A DNA stretch of 64,000 bases from Nipponacmea schrenckii (GCA_030562195.1 CM060201.1:24100067-24164066), one strand, 5' to 3'. Shown: positions 1 through 24,440, numbered from the stretch's first letter. A program made the numbers and translations. Notes: generated from the letters alone by a model not told the origin.

Positions 1-412
1 ATAGAAAGTTCCGTACTTTATCGACAAATTGTTCACTTTTACCAAGAAGTACAAGAGCACTAGGAAAATGAATCACCAAGGACGCAACCAAAAGAAACAG
101 TAAGAAAGATATGAGTACACAGCGTTGAACCACAAGGCCAAGTGCCGATCTTTTGGTACTGCCATTAGCTTGTGATAAGAATATTTCGCAGGCCATCGCC
201 ATTCCATTTGAGGCTGCTAACGCCACAGCGTTGAGAAAAGATTGTCCTAATCCTACAGTATCAAAATCTTCGTTACTAACATGTCCAGCAAGCATGTAGC
301 ATACAACACTCGGAAGGGTAATCAACAGCTGGGTGGGAGCTGTTAATACCATAAGCTTCAAGATCTGTTTTAATTCTCTCCACAACTTCTGGAAAAAAAT
401 ATCTTCTTCCAT
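1..412 (-). CDS. MATE/SLC47-type multidrug and toxin extrusion transporter, N-terminal exon (partial)
   Basis: Reading from the ATG at 412 to the window edge gives about 137 open codons. The protein starts MEEDIFFQKLWRELKQILKL, followed by hydrophobic segments containing LSQANGS, which matches the (I/L)SQxxGS/G signature after TM2 of MATE transporters. MATE proteins are 12-13 TM proton-coupled exporters of organic cations at the plasma membrane. About three membrane segments are visible here (residues about 17-42, 50-75 and 92-115). A splice acceptor (TATTTCAG) lies three bases upstream of the ATG, so there is probably a 5'UTR exon further right. The rest of the gene is outside the window. 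Family assignment is firm; subtype cannot be decided. Confidence 0.82.
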   Translation of the reverse strand, partial: MEEDIFFQKLWRELKQILKLMVLTAPTQLLITLPSVVCYMLAGHVSNEDFDTVGLGQSFLNAVALAASNGMAMACEIFLSQANGSTKRSALGLVVQRCVLISFLLFLLVASLVIHFPSALVLLGKSEQFVDKVRNFL

Positions 413-529
413 TCTCTGAAATATAAGAAAAGTAACAATTCAAGTCGACACTAAGGAACCATCAGGGCTTACCTGACACAGCATCTATTATATACGGTAG
501 GGACTTGGCTGTCTTCTTTACAGATTCGT

Positions 530-1210
530 TGATGAAGTTTCAGAATTAATAATGTGTCGGAATTATAGACGATGTTACAGACTCAATGACCGGGCGACGA
601 AATCATCGAAGATATTACAGAATCAATGACGGGGTGACGGAATCGTCTGCATCGACGGTGTTACAGAATCATTGACGAAGTGACGATACCATCGACGATA
701 TAACAAAATCAATGACCGGGTGACAGAATCATCGACGATATTAGAGAATCAATGACCACAGGACGGAATTATCGACGATGTAACAGAATCATTGACATAG
801 TGACGGAATTATCGACGATGTTACAGAATCACTGGCCGGGTGACGAAATTATCGACGATATTACAGAATCTGTGACGGGGTGACGGAATTATCGACGATG
901 TAACAGAATCAATGACAAAGTGACGGATAATCGACAATGTTACAGAATGATTGACGGAGTGTCGGAATCAGTAACGATGTAACAGAATGATTGACGGAGA
1001 GACGGAATAATCGACTATATTACAGAATCAATGACCGAGTGACGGACTTATCGACGATGTTATAGAATCATTGACCAAAGGACGGAATTATCGACGATGT
1101 TACAAAATCAATGATCGAGTGACGAAAGCATCGACGCTGTTACAGAATCATTGATCGAGTGACGGAATTATCGACGATGTTACAAAATCACTGACCCAGT
1201 GACGAAAGCA
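530..1210. repeat. Degenerate 40-bp tandem array
   Basis: About 17 diverged copies of a unit close to TTACAGAATCAATGACCGGG followed by TGACGGAATTATCGACGATG. It lies between the MATE exon and a larger satellite. Copies differ at many positions, indicating an old array. No coding capacity is evident. Confidence 0.85.
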
Positions 1211-1254
1211 TCCAAGGAAATTAAATGAAATATTACTTTTTTGCAATTGGCTGG

Positions 1255-1340
1255 AATATTCCACACAAACTACTAGCAATGGGGCAAATTTTGTCAGGAC
1301 ACTGGCATTAGCCTTCTCATTTTCGATTTGCAATCAATAA
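1255..1340 (-). mobile_element. SINE family A fragment (3' half)
   Basis: Resembles on the minus strand the part of the tRNA-SINE described at 40268-40622 that reads GCAAAATTTGCC... and CAGGACA..GGCATTAGCC. The tRNA head is missing. Confidence 0.5.
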
Positions 1341-1344
1341 ATTC

Positions 1345-2090
1345 GGTCGTGGCAAAGCCAACAAGCAGGCAAAATAAAATCATACACATAACTAATCATT
1401 GTATGTTGATATGAAAGACAAGCAATAAAAGAATGACAGTTACCTCTAATCTTAAATCATGAATCCTGACCGGACATTGAAGCTTTTACTGCATTATGTC
1501 GATGGTTAAACCATTTTGATTGAATCTCAAGTGACACGGTCTGGGGGAGGCTTATATGAAAAACAATTCTGATTAATCAACTTAATTATAAACTAATATT
1601 ATCCTATATTATCAATATACATATAAATAACAAATATTAATTAAACCAACTGATATCTAAAATATATAATTTAGCTACGGGAATGAAAATCGAGTTTTTT
1701 TCCTAAATGTATTGCCCCATGGGCTGAATGTGAGACAGGACCATGTCTTTGTGTATTGGGCCTAATTCTGACCCATGTAAAATAAATACTTTATTATTAT
1801 TTTATTATCAATCGATCATCCGTTATCCTAATCGACGTTATTGTCGCATACTAGTATCAGAACAAAAGTTGGCTGTAAAATTGAATAATTGCACGGTGGT
1901 GAGTTTATGATTACTTTACACCAACCTTTCAGATATAATAACATAACTGTTACTTTTAATCAAAATAAGTCATACGTCTAAATGATTCAAATTCATAACG
2001 TACAATATTTTGATGATAAGAATAGAAAGCGTGAAACAACTATATTTTACTGGGGTAACAAATTAACAAACTGGGTCGACTAGAATTATT
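1345..2090. other. AT-rich intergenic stretch
   Basis: Apart from short AT-rich low-complexity runs I see no gene, RNA or mobile element between the SINE fragment and the 39-bp satellite. Confidence 0.5.
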
Positions 2091-2099
2091 ATTTATTCA

Positions 2100-3470
2100 T
2101 GGCAAAAGCCGTATTCGAGAAACAATGTTAAGAAGACCATATCATAAAAAACTGTATTCTGGATACACTGTTACTAAGACCATGGGAAAAAACCCTAATC
2201 TGATATGATATTAATAAGACAATGTTAAAACCTGTATACGATTATGATGTTATTAACACCATGTTAAAACCTGTATACGAATATGATGTTAATAAGACCA
2301 TGTTAAAACCTGTAAACGAATATGATGTTAATAAGACCATGTTAAAACCTGTATACGAATATGATGTTAATAAGACCATGTTAAAACCTGTATACGAATA
2401 TGATGTTATTAAGACCAAGTTAAAACCTGTATACGAATATGATGTTAATAAGACCATGTTAAAACCTGTATACGAATATGATGTTAATAAGACCATGTTA
2501 AAACCTGTATACGATTATGATGTTAATAAGACCATGTTAAAACCTGTATACGAATATGATGTTATTAAGACCATGTTAAAACCTGTATACGAATATGATG
2601 TTATTAAGACCATGTTAAAACCTGTATACGAATATGATGTTATTAAGACCATGTTAAAACCTGTATACGAATATGATGTTATTAAGACCATGTTAAAACC
2701 TGTATACGAATATGATGTTATTAAGACCATGTTAAAACCTGTATACGAATATGATGTTATTAAGACCATGTTAAAACCTGTATACGAATATGATGTTATT
2801 AAGACCATGTTAAAACCTGTATACGAATATGATGTTATTAAGACCATGTTAAAACCTGTATACGAATATGATGTTATTAAGACCATGTTAAAACCTGTAT
2901 ACGAATATGATGTTATTAAGACCATGTTAAAACCTTTATACGAATATGATGCTATTAAGACCATGTTAAAACCTGTATACGAATATGATGTTATTAAGAC
3001 CATGTTAAAACCTGTATACGAATATGATGTTATTAAGACCATGTTAAAACCTGTATACGAATATGATGTTATTAAGACCATGTTAAAACCTGTATACGAT
3101 TATGATGTTAATAAGACCATGTTAAAACCTGTATTCGAATATGATGTTATTAAGACCATGTAAAAACCTGTATACGAATATGATGTTATGAAGACCATGC
3201 TAAAACCTGTATTCGGATATGATGTAATTAAGACCATGTTAAAACCTGTATACGATTATGATGTTATTAAGACCATGTAATAACCTGTATACGAATATGA
3301 TGTTATTGACATGTCTTATTCCGTGATGTAATAAACCTGTACCTATACGAATATGATGTTATTAAGACCATGTTAAAACTTGTATTCGGATATGATGTTA
3401 ATAAGACCATGTTAAAACTTGTATTCGGATATGATATTAATAAGACCATGTTAAAACCTGTATTCAGAAT
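2100..3470. repeat. 39-bp satellite array (about 32 copies)
   Basis: The unit ATGTTAAAACCTGTATACGA plus ATATGATGTTATTAAGACC repeats with very few changes from about 2220 to 3160 and then decays to 3470. Because 39 is divisible by three and no phase contains a frequent stop, it stays open on both strands. The plus frame would give a 13-residue repeat (MLKPVYEYDVIKT), the minus frame another (MVLITSYSYTGFN). There is no promoter, splice context or unique flanking coding sequence, so I treat it as satellite, not a gene. Its flanks (2100-2220, 3660-3750) hold diverged half-units. Confidence 0.92.
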
Positions 3471-3475
3471 ACACT

Positions 3476-3655
3476 AAGAGTGCCTAAATGAGTATGTGCC
3501 TAATTGAAAGTGTGCCTAAAACGCTGTGCCTAAATAAATCTGTGCCTAAATGACATGTGCTTATCTGGCAGTGTGCCTAAATAAAGTGTGCCTAAAATAC
3601 TGTGTCTAAATGGGGTGTGCTTAAAAAATGTGTGCCTAAAAGACAGTGAACCATT
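3476..3655. repeat. Short tandem array, TGTGCCTAA core, about 15-18 bp
   Basis: Roughly a dozen irregular copies of TGTGCCTAAAT/A with variable spacers, directly abutting the 39-bp satellite. Confidence 0.8.
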
Positions 3656-3729
3656 TGGGATATGATGTTAAAAAGACCATATCAAAACCTGTATCCTGGA
3701 TGCAATGTTAATAAGACCATATCACATCC

Positions 3730-4190
3730 TGTATTTGGAATACTGACGTAGGTTAGATACAGTCTACAATTTGTATATTTACAAAACAGAGCCATTCAAA
3801 ATGTATAATAATAATAAATTGTATATACAGTAGAACCTGTATTCAGGGACCACTCAAGGGAATGAGGGAATAAACAAAAACGGTCGCTGAATGAAGGTGG
3901 TCTCTTTTTTTAGAGGATCTGCAATAGAGACAATGAATAATACACAGTAATTGTATATACTCATCTTTAATCAAACACATTTCACACAAACTAACATAAA
4001 AGGACACACAAATTTAAAACATTAAAATTATATAAATTATATAACAGAAACATCACAGATAAATTAGCACCAATTATTAAAAATATATTGCTATATTGGA
4101 CTCGATAAACATCATCTACACCATAATATTGATAAATCATCAGTAAGAGAAGTGAGACAGATCCCTTTTAATCAAAGTGCAAACTTAAAG
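3730..4190. other. AT-rich intergenic stretch
   Basis: No open frame or recognisable element. It contains only AT-rich low-complexity sequence between the satellites and the hairpin element at 4196. Confidence 0.4.
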
Positions 4191-4195
4191 GAATT

Positions 4196-4440
4196 GTACC
4201 GAGGTTTTCTGAATTTGATATGTGTATCAGGAACACCAATCATTTCAAGTTTTCAATCATACGTCTGTGGTTCCTGCAATTCCACTAAAACTAAGTGTTT
4301 GATGACCTCACTAATTGCATTCAACAAACGTCGCAAACGGTTTTAGCTATTAGTGACATCATTACACCTTTAAATGAAGTAGAATTGCAGGAATCACAGA
4401 CGTCTGTTTGAAAATTGGAATGGTAAAACCAAGGAATAAA
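4196..4440. mobile_element. Palindromic MITE, family C (ACGTCTGTGGTTCCTG type)
   Basis: Two inverted arms: ACGTCTGTGGTTCCTGCAAT near 4260 and its inverse with few changes (ATTGCAGGAATCACAGACGT) near 4390. They are separated by a TGATGACCTCA/GTGACATCA core. The small open frame inside is a by-product. Related copies are at 5500-5740, 9555-9665, 22910-23068, 21200-21450 and 54890-55109. Confidence 0.75.
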
Positions 4441-4494
4441 CTTTTTTTTAGAAAACCCCAAGACAACCCCCACGAGCCTTTAAGAATAGTGACA

Positions 4495-4865
4495 TTTCCT
4501 GCTCTTAGAATGAACCTAAAAGTGTAAGTATATATTTATCAGTTGATTAACCTGCTGTAATACATAACATAACAGAATCCTTTATAAACCGATAAAAAAA
4601 AATAAAAAAAACTTTGTAATTATCCGTAAAGATGCAATTGATCATTGAAAAACACTTAATAAATTTATTAAACGTTTTTCAATAATTACTAAGCTTTCAG
4701 AGTTTTCCAGATTTACAGAGATTCTGTTACTTTATGACACCAGGTTAGTTTCATGATAAATATATACTAATAATGACCATAGTAGTATAAGTTCTTTCAG
4801 ATTTACAGCACCCTCCGATCATTCCCTGAGAACTTAACTTTGATGTTCATTCTAAGACGCAGTAT
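4495..4865. mobile_element. Palindromic MITE, family D (GAATGAAC...AAGACGCAGTAT type)
   Basis: Contains the internal inverted pair TGAAAAACACTTAATAAATT / ATTAAACGTTTTTCA and ends with GTTCATTCTAAGACGCAGTA. A copy is near 16745-17050 and another full-length one at 63010-63491. It lies just 3' of the ADGF stop codon and on the minus strand supplies an AATAAA (4669-4664) that could serve as that gene's poly(A) signal; this is inference. Confidence 0.65.
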
Positions 4866-4889
4866 CACTATGAACACGTCATAACAAAC

Positions 4890-17408
<12,519 letters not shown>

Positions 17409-18487
17409 TTCAATCCTATTTAAAATCTTATATATATACGCTTAAGTACGCCTATTGAAATGAAATGAACACAGATATAAATTCAACGTAGATTAATATA
17501 GAAGAGATATGGGTTTCTTTTTATTATAATGAACTCTGACCCTGAATAAATTAGCGGAACGAAGACTCATTGGATATGATGAAGATCAATAGGAAAATGA
17601 TATAAATAGACCTTACGGAAATAGCCGAAGTTGACAGATGTTATTAGCCGTTATCATCAAGTCTTACATTTATCAACTTAAAGACCGAGAATGTCTGGAA
17701 GTTCGAAACTAGATTAGATGAAAACCTTACTGTCTAAAATGCTATTTGATTGGATGGCCCAGTTTAATAACGACCAATTGAAAGGGATGTTACAGAAAAC
17801 GAAGGCCAGGAATTGACAGATATCAACAACGAACAACGTGGCATCTATTTTGGATCCAAAAGAAAACTGAAGAATGTCTACGAACGCATAAATTTACATG
17901 CAACGCATTTGAGAAGTGAAGTAAGTGTAGTTTTAAATAAGTTCTATTCACTGTCACGTTGCAGAGCCCGTTTTACAGTTCCTATATCTTCCTATATTCA
18001 ATCAAATGCGTAATTAGGATTAGGATTTCATTTGGTACCAATGTTCCTTATTTTGCTGACTGGCTATTTTTAGAATTTTTAGTATGTGTTGCTTATCAGA
18101 AATACTTCAATGGTCAACAAGTCAATAACTCTGAGCTTTTTAATTAAAGTGCATTGTTTCAAGCTATAATTCTAAAATGGCTTTGATTGAAAAAATATTG
18201 TTTACTCTACTGTAGGGCCTTTAGTTAAGGCTTATGTGCATTTGACATTTACCAATTAAAAAAAAAAATTAGCAATTGAGGAATGGAAGGGAGGTAAGCC
18301 AAGATCTTTGCTGTGTATGCTTTGTATAAAAAAATTGTATCTAAGGAATTCAAAATGCACTTAAAGTTGACAAGATTATACGGAAAATTTTGTCATCAGA
18401 CACATAAATGGTAACGGTAGTGCTTTTTGCAATATGAAAGTTTGGTCCTTATAGTCAGTTTTGTGCTTCATTTGTTTCCTTGGGAAC

Positions 18488-18800
18488 AGCAGTGCCTCAG
18501 TGAGTTGGATGCTAGCTCACTAACTTGAGGATCCAGGGTTCAATCCTGGCAAAGGTCATGATGAACTTTCAGATTTTTCGACCCAGCTCCCTCCCTGTTA
18601 GTGATGTAAGTCTGAGGGGCTGATGTCGAAAAAGTGTTTAGTCCGTTTGCATTGGACAGTAGATAAGCTGTGCACGTTACCTTGATAGCTGATACTCGCA
18701 TGAGAAATAAGCTTATGTCGTTGTTCTCATTGAATGCAGCATGGCGTTGCCCGTCTTTATTAGCCCATAAGGTGCAGTAGAGTAGGATGTAAAACTCCAA
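18488..18800 (+). mobile_element. SINE family A, near full length
   Basis: tRNA-like head with A-box-like GCCTCAGTGAGTTGGATGC and B box GGGTTCAATCC, then the family body (TTCGACCCAGCTCCCTCCCT..., GGCGTTGCCCGTCTTTATTA) and the tail GAGTAGGATGTAAAACTCC. It ends just upstream of the first TMEM263 coding exon. The minus-strand open frame over it is an artefact. Confidence 0.85.
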
Positions 18801-18893
18801 GAACTAGAATTCCACTAGTATGCTATATATAAGAAGCATTTCATTTTGGTGTCTTTCAGATTAAAGAGAAACAATATTCATACTGTAGAAACA

Positions 18894-21800
18894 ATGTCAG
18901 GTATATACCAGTCAGTTAAATCTTGCATCTTTAAGGTGAGAATTTTATCATTTCTTTTTTGCATGTTCTGTGTTATATATCTTTCTGTAATTGAATTGAA
19001 TTGACTTGAAAATTCTCTGTCCAGCTGTCTTTCACTTCAAATTGATGCAGTGTGCAATGAGTGAATTTTTCTCACATTTTGTATTACATCTTTGGAGGCA
19101 TCTTATTTTAAGCATCTACATACTGTGGCACACCATCTTTACAATGTCAAGCTATTACGAACGTTTGTACTTATACCTTGACTGTATTTAACCACTATTC
19201 TTGTATAATGGACTGCAGTTAATGGATTGAATTGTATACCAGAAAATACAGCCAATCATAGCCCTTGACAGAAATGGTGTAACATGCTCACAGACTGTCT
19301 GTCAAGTCCTCTGATTTGCTGTATTCCCTATCATACAATCCAATCAAATTGTTTAATTTATAAACTTCCCTGATACAAGAAAGGTGAGTATTGCAGTCAA
19401 GGTATAAGTACAAAGTTCGTAATCGCTTGACATAGTACGTAATACAGATAGTAGTACACAAGGTCTTACGGTAGTTTATTTTACTATCCCAAAAGCAATA
19501 AGTATGGTAAATCAAACAGCACAAATTACTTGGGTAAAAATTCAGCATAAAGAGAAAATTTAGGCGACATTCATTTAATAGTATATAAGAGAATAATAAA
19601 TATATATAATAATTTTTGAGTAGCTTTTTGAGATAGCTTGGTTGATTTTAACTACCGTCCCCAAAATGTGAGACTGAAAAATTTATGCTACAAGTCCATG
19701 CTATCTGTTTCTCCAATGCACATAAGAATTTTGAAAACCGTTAACAATCCCTTTAAGCATACACAGGTAGAGTAAATTATTTAAATGGTAAATGGCTGAC
19801 TGACTTTAGTTATCTATAATAAGATATGAATCATAATGTATTATTATTATATAATACAGGTCTACTTTATCTCTCTACTATTGTGCTATTTTTAAAGCAA
19901 ACAATTTTAATTGGTTAAAGGGACAGTCTGATGTTTCCAAATTCTTTTAAGGCTTGGAATGGTGAAGTTCTTTAAACTGCATGTCAACATTTAGTAGAAT
20001 TTAATATTATTGCATTTCCTCAGAAAAACTTTTTAGCTTAAAGCCTTTTTCAGAAAAATGTTTTGGCTCAAAGCCTTCCTCAGAAAAACTTTTTGGCTTA
20101 AAGCCTCCCTCCGAAAAATGTTTTGGCCTAAAGCCTTCCTCAAAAAAAACGTTTTGGCTTAAAGCCTTCCTCAGAAAAACTTTTTGGCTTAAAGCCTCCC
20201 TCCGAAAAACGTTTTGGCCTAAAGCCTTCCTCAAAAAAACGTTTTGGCTTAAAGCCTTCTCAGAAAAACGTTTTGGCTAAAAGCCTTCCTCAGAAAAACG
20301 TTTTGGCTAAAAGCCTTCCTCAGAAACACAATAGAAGGCTGAGAAAAATGTGATCATAGACTACCGTACATTAAATGTTTCTGAGGAAGGCTTTTAGCTA
20401 AAGTGTTAAATGACAGGACAGAAGTAAATTTTAAAAAAATTAATTGGTTTCCCCAGTCCCTTGTTTTGGGAATTTGTGATATAATTTAATATAATTCTTC
20501 ATCTTTCTGCATAGTTAAATTATTATAGAGCTAGCTGAGATTTATTTGACATAAAAGCTACGAAAGCTTTGACTGGCAGGCTGGGTACAGGAACCCTATT
20601 TTTGCAAGAAATGGGTTTTCTTAAGTGCGGCCAGTGGTGGGTGAAGTGGGGGGCGCCCTTCAAAATACCCCCAAATTATCTTTTATTTGACATGGCGCCT
20701 ACAAGCCTGAAACTGATGCTAAATTAGTTAGCTAAATTATTAGTTATACAAGTATAAGTCTCAACAGCTCACTGCACACATAAATTACCCCGTACCCTCC
20801 CAGGTTGAAAATCTTTGGTTTAACTTAAGGAAAACTGTCCCTGTAATATGTTTCATACAGGTACTTCTATTTTTAGTCACCATCAACAGAAAATACAGAA
20901 GTCATCACAAATCCAGATGATATAAAAGAAACAGATGGAAATTCATCTTTAATAGCTGATAAAAAGACAGATGAAGTCAATGGTGAGTTGGTTACTCACT
21001 GTGCCAATATAAGCTTTAAGATATTTTGTTACTGTATCCATTATAAGCTTGGAGATAATGGGTTACTTAATGTATCCATTATAAGCTTGGAGATAATGGG
21101 TTACTAACTGTATCCATTATAAGCTTGGAGATAATGGGTTACTAACTGTATCCATTATAAGCATAAAGATATTGGGTTACTAACAAGATCCATCAATTGG
21201 TTAGTTATCTACATTTTCATCTTTATTGGGGACATTATTATCATCAATTTGCACCATTCCAATTTATAGCCAAGTTTTAGATATAAAATTAATGTAACTA
21301 CATATAATCATAAAATCAGCTTTGCATTAGTGATATCATAAAATACCTATTAGTCATGGGACTGCAGAATCCACAGATGTTGGAAAAAGATTGGAATGGT
21401 GCAAATTGATCCTGTCAGTAACCCCCACCCCCTCTTTACAATCCCTTTAAGATATTGGGTTTAAGTTCAAGGATATCTAGATAGTATATTTAACAACCAT
21501 TAGTTGATATAAGATACCATCTTAAGTGCAATCTTGAGTAAATATCTATATAAACTAATAAACAATATATTCATTTAGCAATCCTGAATATTAGCCCTCA
21601 AATTTGTTAATATTAGCCCTCTAATTTCTTAATATTAGCCCTCAAATTTATAAATATAACCTGAAATGAACCCTTATTTTTGTTACTGATACTGTTTTCA
21701 ATTCAGATTACTTAACCTAACTTATGTTTCCAGATCCTTCTGCTCAACCTGGCTTATTATGGCGAATGTCGAGTGGGGTGTATAGTACAGCAACAGGAGC

Positions 21801-21921
21801 TGTTGGAATGGGTGTAGGAGGTGTAAAATGGGTGGCAGGTAAAACATATGATGCAGGAGCAGCAGTGTATAGCAAAACACCATCCAATCCCTTACGGAAA
21901 AAGAAAGATAAAAATGAATGA
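18894..21921 (+). CDS. TMEM263: TMEM263-like small membrane protein, complete 3-exon CDS
   Basis: Coding exons 18894-18935, 20877-20982 and 21734-21921 join to 336 nt (111 aa), close to the 116 aa of vertebrate TMEM263. The N-terminus is polar and acidic (ENTEVITNPDDIKETD). The C-terminal exon carries the family core: QPGLLWRMSSGVYSTATGAV, a glycine-rich membrane stretch GMGVGGVKWVAGKTYDAGA, and a lysine-rich end (NPLRKKKDKNE) like the family's GKKKDKSD. Splice sites: AAG|GTGAGA, TTTTAG|TCACC, AATG|GTGAGT, TTTCCAG|ATCC. An acceptor (CTTTCAG) at 18859 precedes the ATG, so there should be an upstream non-coding exon; 17.7-17.9 kb is a candidate but not proven. TMEM263 has been linked to skeletal growth in vertebrates; its molecular role is uncertain. 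Confidence 0.8.
20033..20340. repeat. 30-bp tandem array in TMEM263 intron 2 region
   Basis: About ten copies of AAGCCTTCCTCAGAAAAACT + TTTTGGCTTA. The minus-strand open frame (repeating EGFKPKSFSE-like decapeptide) results from the 30-bp period. One inverted copy (TTTCTGAGGAAGGCTTTTAG) follows at 20377-20400 and can pair with the array. Confidence 0.9.
20990..21180. repeat. 38-bp tandem array in TMEM263 last intron
   Basis: Four to five copies of TGTATCCATTATAAGCTTGG + AGATAATGGGTTACTAAC. Confidence 0.85.
21200..21450. mobile_element. MITE family C, diverged copy with TTAA end
   Basis: Inverted arms ATCAATTTGCACCATTCCAA (21243) and TTGGAATGGTGCAAATTGAT (21392). The right end is CAATCCCTTTAA at 21439-21450. 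Confidence 0.8.
21583..21655. repeat. 22-bp repeat, three copies
   Basis: ATATTAGCCCTCAAATTTGT-type unit repeated three times in the intron before TMEM263 exon 3. Confidence 0.75.
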
Positions 21922-22231
21922 GGGGATAGTTATGGGACCTGTTTGAGATTAGACTGTATTTTCACCATGTGATGTGTGAATTTTTTTTAACTGAACTGAG
22001 TTGTTGATTACAAACTTAGACAGTTGGAGAAGGCTGTTGCTTTGTTTAAGACACAAGTGGATTTACAAGTATTAAGACATATTAGTATTGCATACACATA
22101 TTTTTGTGAGTATTTGTTTTATTTGAAAATCTAATAGATAGATAAATTGTCATAACATCTGGCCAATTTTCACATCCATATTTCAATTGTGTACCGTATA
22201 ACAAAACAAAACAGTGATAGGTTTTGGATCT

Positions 22232-22237
22232 CAATAA
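22232..22237 (+). terminator. Candidate poly(A) signal of TMEM263
   Basis: AATAAA in ...CTCAATAAAAATG, about 310 bp after the TMEM263 stop codon and followed by TG-rich sequence. No transcript evidence. Confidence 0.45.
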
Positions 22238-22909
22238 AAATGTTTTGAATCAACAATATTGTGAGCTCATTGCAATGCATGAATAATGGTTTTATTTTTG
22301 GAATGTATTTATAGTTGTCTGTAGTGTGTAACTGTTTTAAATGGAAGTTGTCTCCCTTTACTGTGCTAACCAATTTTACATTATTCATATCGAGACTTAT
22401 GAAACTCTCTTTAAAGCCTTCTGGGATTCTCAAAGACTTAAGGATTTATTCTGAAAGGACCTCTGACATTGTTTAATAGCTTCTGGAGTTTATAAGTAAT
22501 ATACTAAAGCATAGTGTGCCTTTTTTATGTGAATCTACTAAATACAAATAGTTGTAAATGAAGACAACATGCTGATAAGGAACTGCTTGTATATATAGTT
22601 CAGATTTTTAAAAAAGGGTCTTGGGTATAATTTGATACAAGCCTGAATAATTTTTTAGTTAACTATTTACATGAAAGTTAACTGTTTAGAATCAGAATGG
22701 GATATGCACACATTGTTTTGCTTGAAAGTAGATCTGTTAATATATCAGTATTAGGACCCCTACCAACATCTTCACTATGTCCAGCTATTATAAACTTTGT
22801 CTTTATTAAATGCAGTTTTTTTTTTATAATAAATAGCTTGACATTGTGAAGAGATCTAGAGATGACATTTGTATTTGGCATTTATAAAGAAATTGGCATT
22901 GGTTAACCT

Positions 22910-23068
22910 TTAAAGAGATTGTAAAGAGATTTCTAAATTTTGTATGTGTATCAGGTGCATCAATTTGCACCATTCCAATTTTTAATCAGACGTCTGTGGT
23001 TCCTGTAATTCCACTAAAACTCCACTGGATTAGTGACGTCATCAAACACTTAATTGCAATCCCTTTAA
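22910..23068. mobile_element. MITE family C copy with TTAA at both ends
   Basis: Begins TTAAAGAGATTGTAAAG and ends GCAATCCCTTTAA; inside are ATCAATTTGCACCATTCCAA and CAGACGTCTGTGGTTCCTG. About 159 bp. Confidence 0.8.
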
Positions 23069-23284
23069 AACATGCTTTTACAGCAAAATTTCATTCTCTT
23101 TACTTTATAAGAAATATTGAATGTACTGTATATTAAAATCATTGTCTTCCAAAATAGTATCACAATCATGAAATTGCTTTTTTTTCGACTGCCTAATGAA
23201 ATCCTTTGTTGTTGTATTTCATTGTTTAATCTAGTCACACATGCTTGCGTTTTAAGTTGAATTTTGTTTTAATTTTAATGGGAT

Positions 23285-23535
23285 ATATAAGAAATGTTTA
23301 CAGTATATACTAAGAAATATTTATAGTATATACAAAGAAATGTATATAGTATATACTAAGAAATATTTATAGTATATACTAAGAAATATATATAGTATAT
23401 ACTAAGAAATATATATAGTATATACTAAGAAATATATATAGTATATGATAAGAGAAATGGTATTTAAAAGTATATACCCTAAGAAATATATATAGTATAT
23501 ACTAAGAAATATATATAGTATATGATAAGCAGTGG
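23285..23535. repeat. 23-bp AT-rich tandem array
   Basis: About ten copies of AAGAAATATATATAGTATAT+ACT with one interruption at 23440-23480. Confidence 0.9.
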
Positions 23536-23828
23536 TTTTAAACCAGACCCATCAATAGAATAATTCTATGAAAGGCCCAGTATTACTGAAAGTAAATAAT
23601 TTTTTTATGGGAATATCACCCTTATACTGTCATATCGCAGTTAGTGATTGTCTTACGTGTGTTATATATGTTTAACTGTTAAGAAAATAACCCCGATACT
23701 TACATAGTTATATCTCAGTCAGTGATTGTCTTAGAGTATTATATACCAATAATAACATACTTATTTCTCAATCAATGATTGTTTTAAAAGTAATATGTAA
23801 ACAGTTTTTTAAGAATATTTCCCGATGC

Positions 23829-24014
23829 TTACATATCCACCAGAAAAAGGGATTGCCCCACGAAGCATTTTACACAACCGATATATTTAAATACTGCAAA
23901 TTAACACCATACTCCATTGCTCCTCCGTATGAAGAATTACTTACCCCTCCGAACAATCCAGTTTTGCGACGCCTGGACCTAGGTTACACTCGCTTGCCCC
24001 GACAACCATCCTAA
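23829..24014 (+). other. Candidate terminal coding exon, unknown product
   Basis: After a possible acceptor (ATCCACCAG, 23845-23853) an open frame runs KKGLPHEAFYTTDIFKYCKL, then TPYSIAPPYEELLTPPNN, then PVLRRLDLGYTRLPRQPS and a stop at 24012-24014. Base composition is richer in G+C than the flanks and the proline-rich text looks coding. No upstream exon was found and I do not recognise the protein. It could be a terminal exon or a chance frame. Confidence 0.3.
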
Positions 24015-24239
24015 TAGTGATTAGTATTGTGTCTATATCCCCTAAACTTGAAAATGATATTATTTTCTGTTTTGTTCAATATATTTTATGTTTTGAAGTT
24101 AAACATTATACGTCAATCGAGATGAAATGGTATATTAAAATATCTTTGCTTATATGTGTATCTTTTTTCTGTTCTGTTCTTAACAATATTTGACATATAT
24201 ATATAGCTATATGTACAAAGATGCAGTAAAAAAACAAAG

Positions 24240-24440
24240 TTCAAGGGACAGCTTCGGTTTTTGTTTGACTAATTTATATCTTAGTCTCAGAAACGGGAAA
24301 TTTTAGTTCAGCTAATCAGTGATACTCATGGGTCATCATATGAAACTTCAAGTCCATGTCCAGAATTAACCATGTTTGAAAGGTAATATGACGACTCGAT
24401 ATATACTAGATAAGTCATATACAGAAATTTCTAGTTTCTG
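24240..24440. mobile_element. Dispersed repeat family F, diverged copy
   Basis: Contains TTAGTCTCAGAAACGGGAAA followed by GCTAATCAGTGATACTC. The CTCAGAAACGG signature recurs at 30536, 33592 and, inverted, at 13098 and 61022. Confidence 0.55.

Noticed and set aside
2222..3163. 313-codon open frame on plus with mirrored long frames on minus
   Set aside because: Pure 39-bp satellite with period divisible by three, which keeps frames open on both strands. No unique sequence or gene signals.
17428..17438. TATA box for ADGF (TATATATAAG on minus)
   Set aside because: It begins only about 28 bp upstream of the ATG, which would put the transcription start at the start codon. More likely AT-rich noise, with the true promoter elsewhere.
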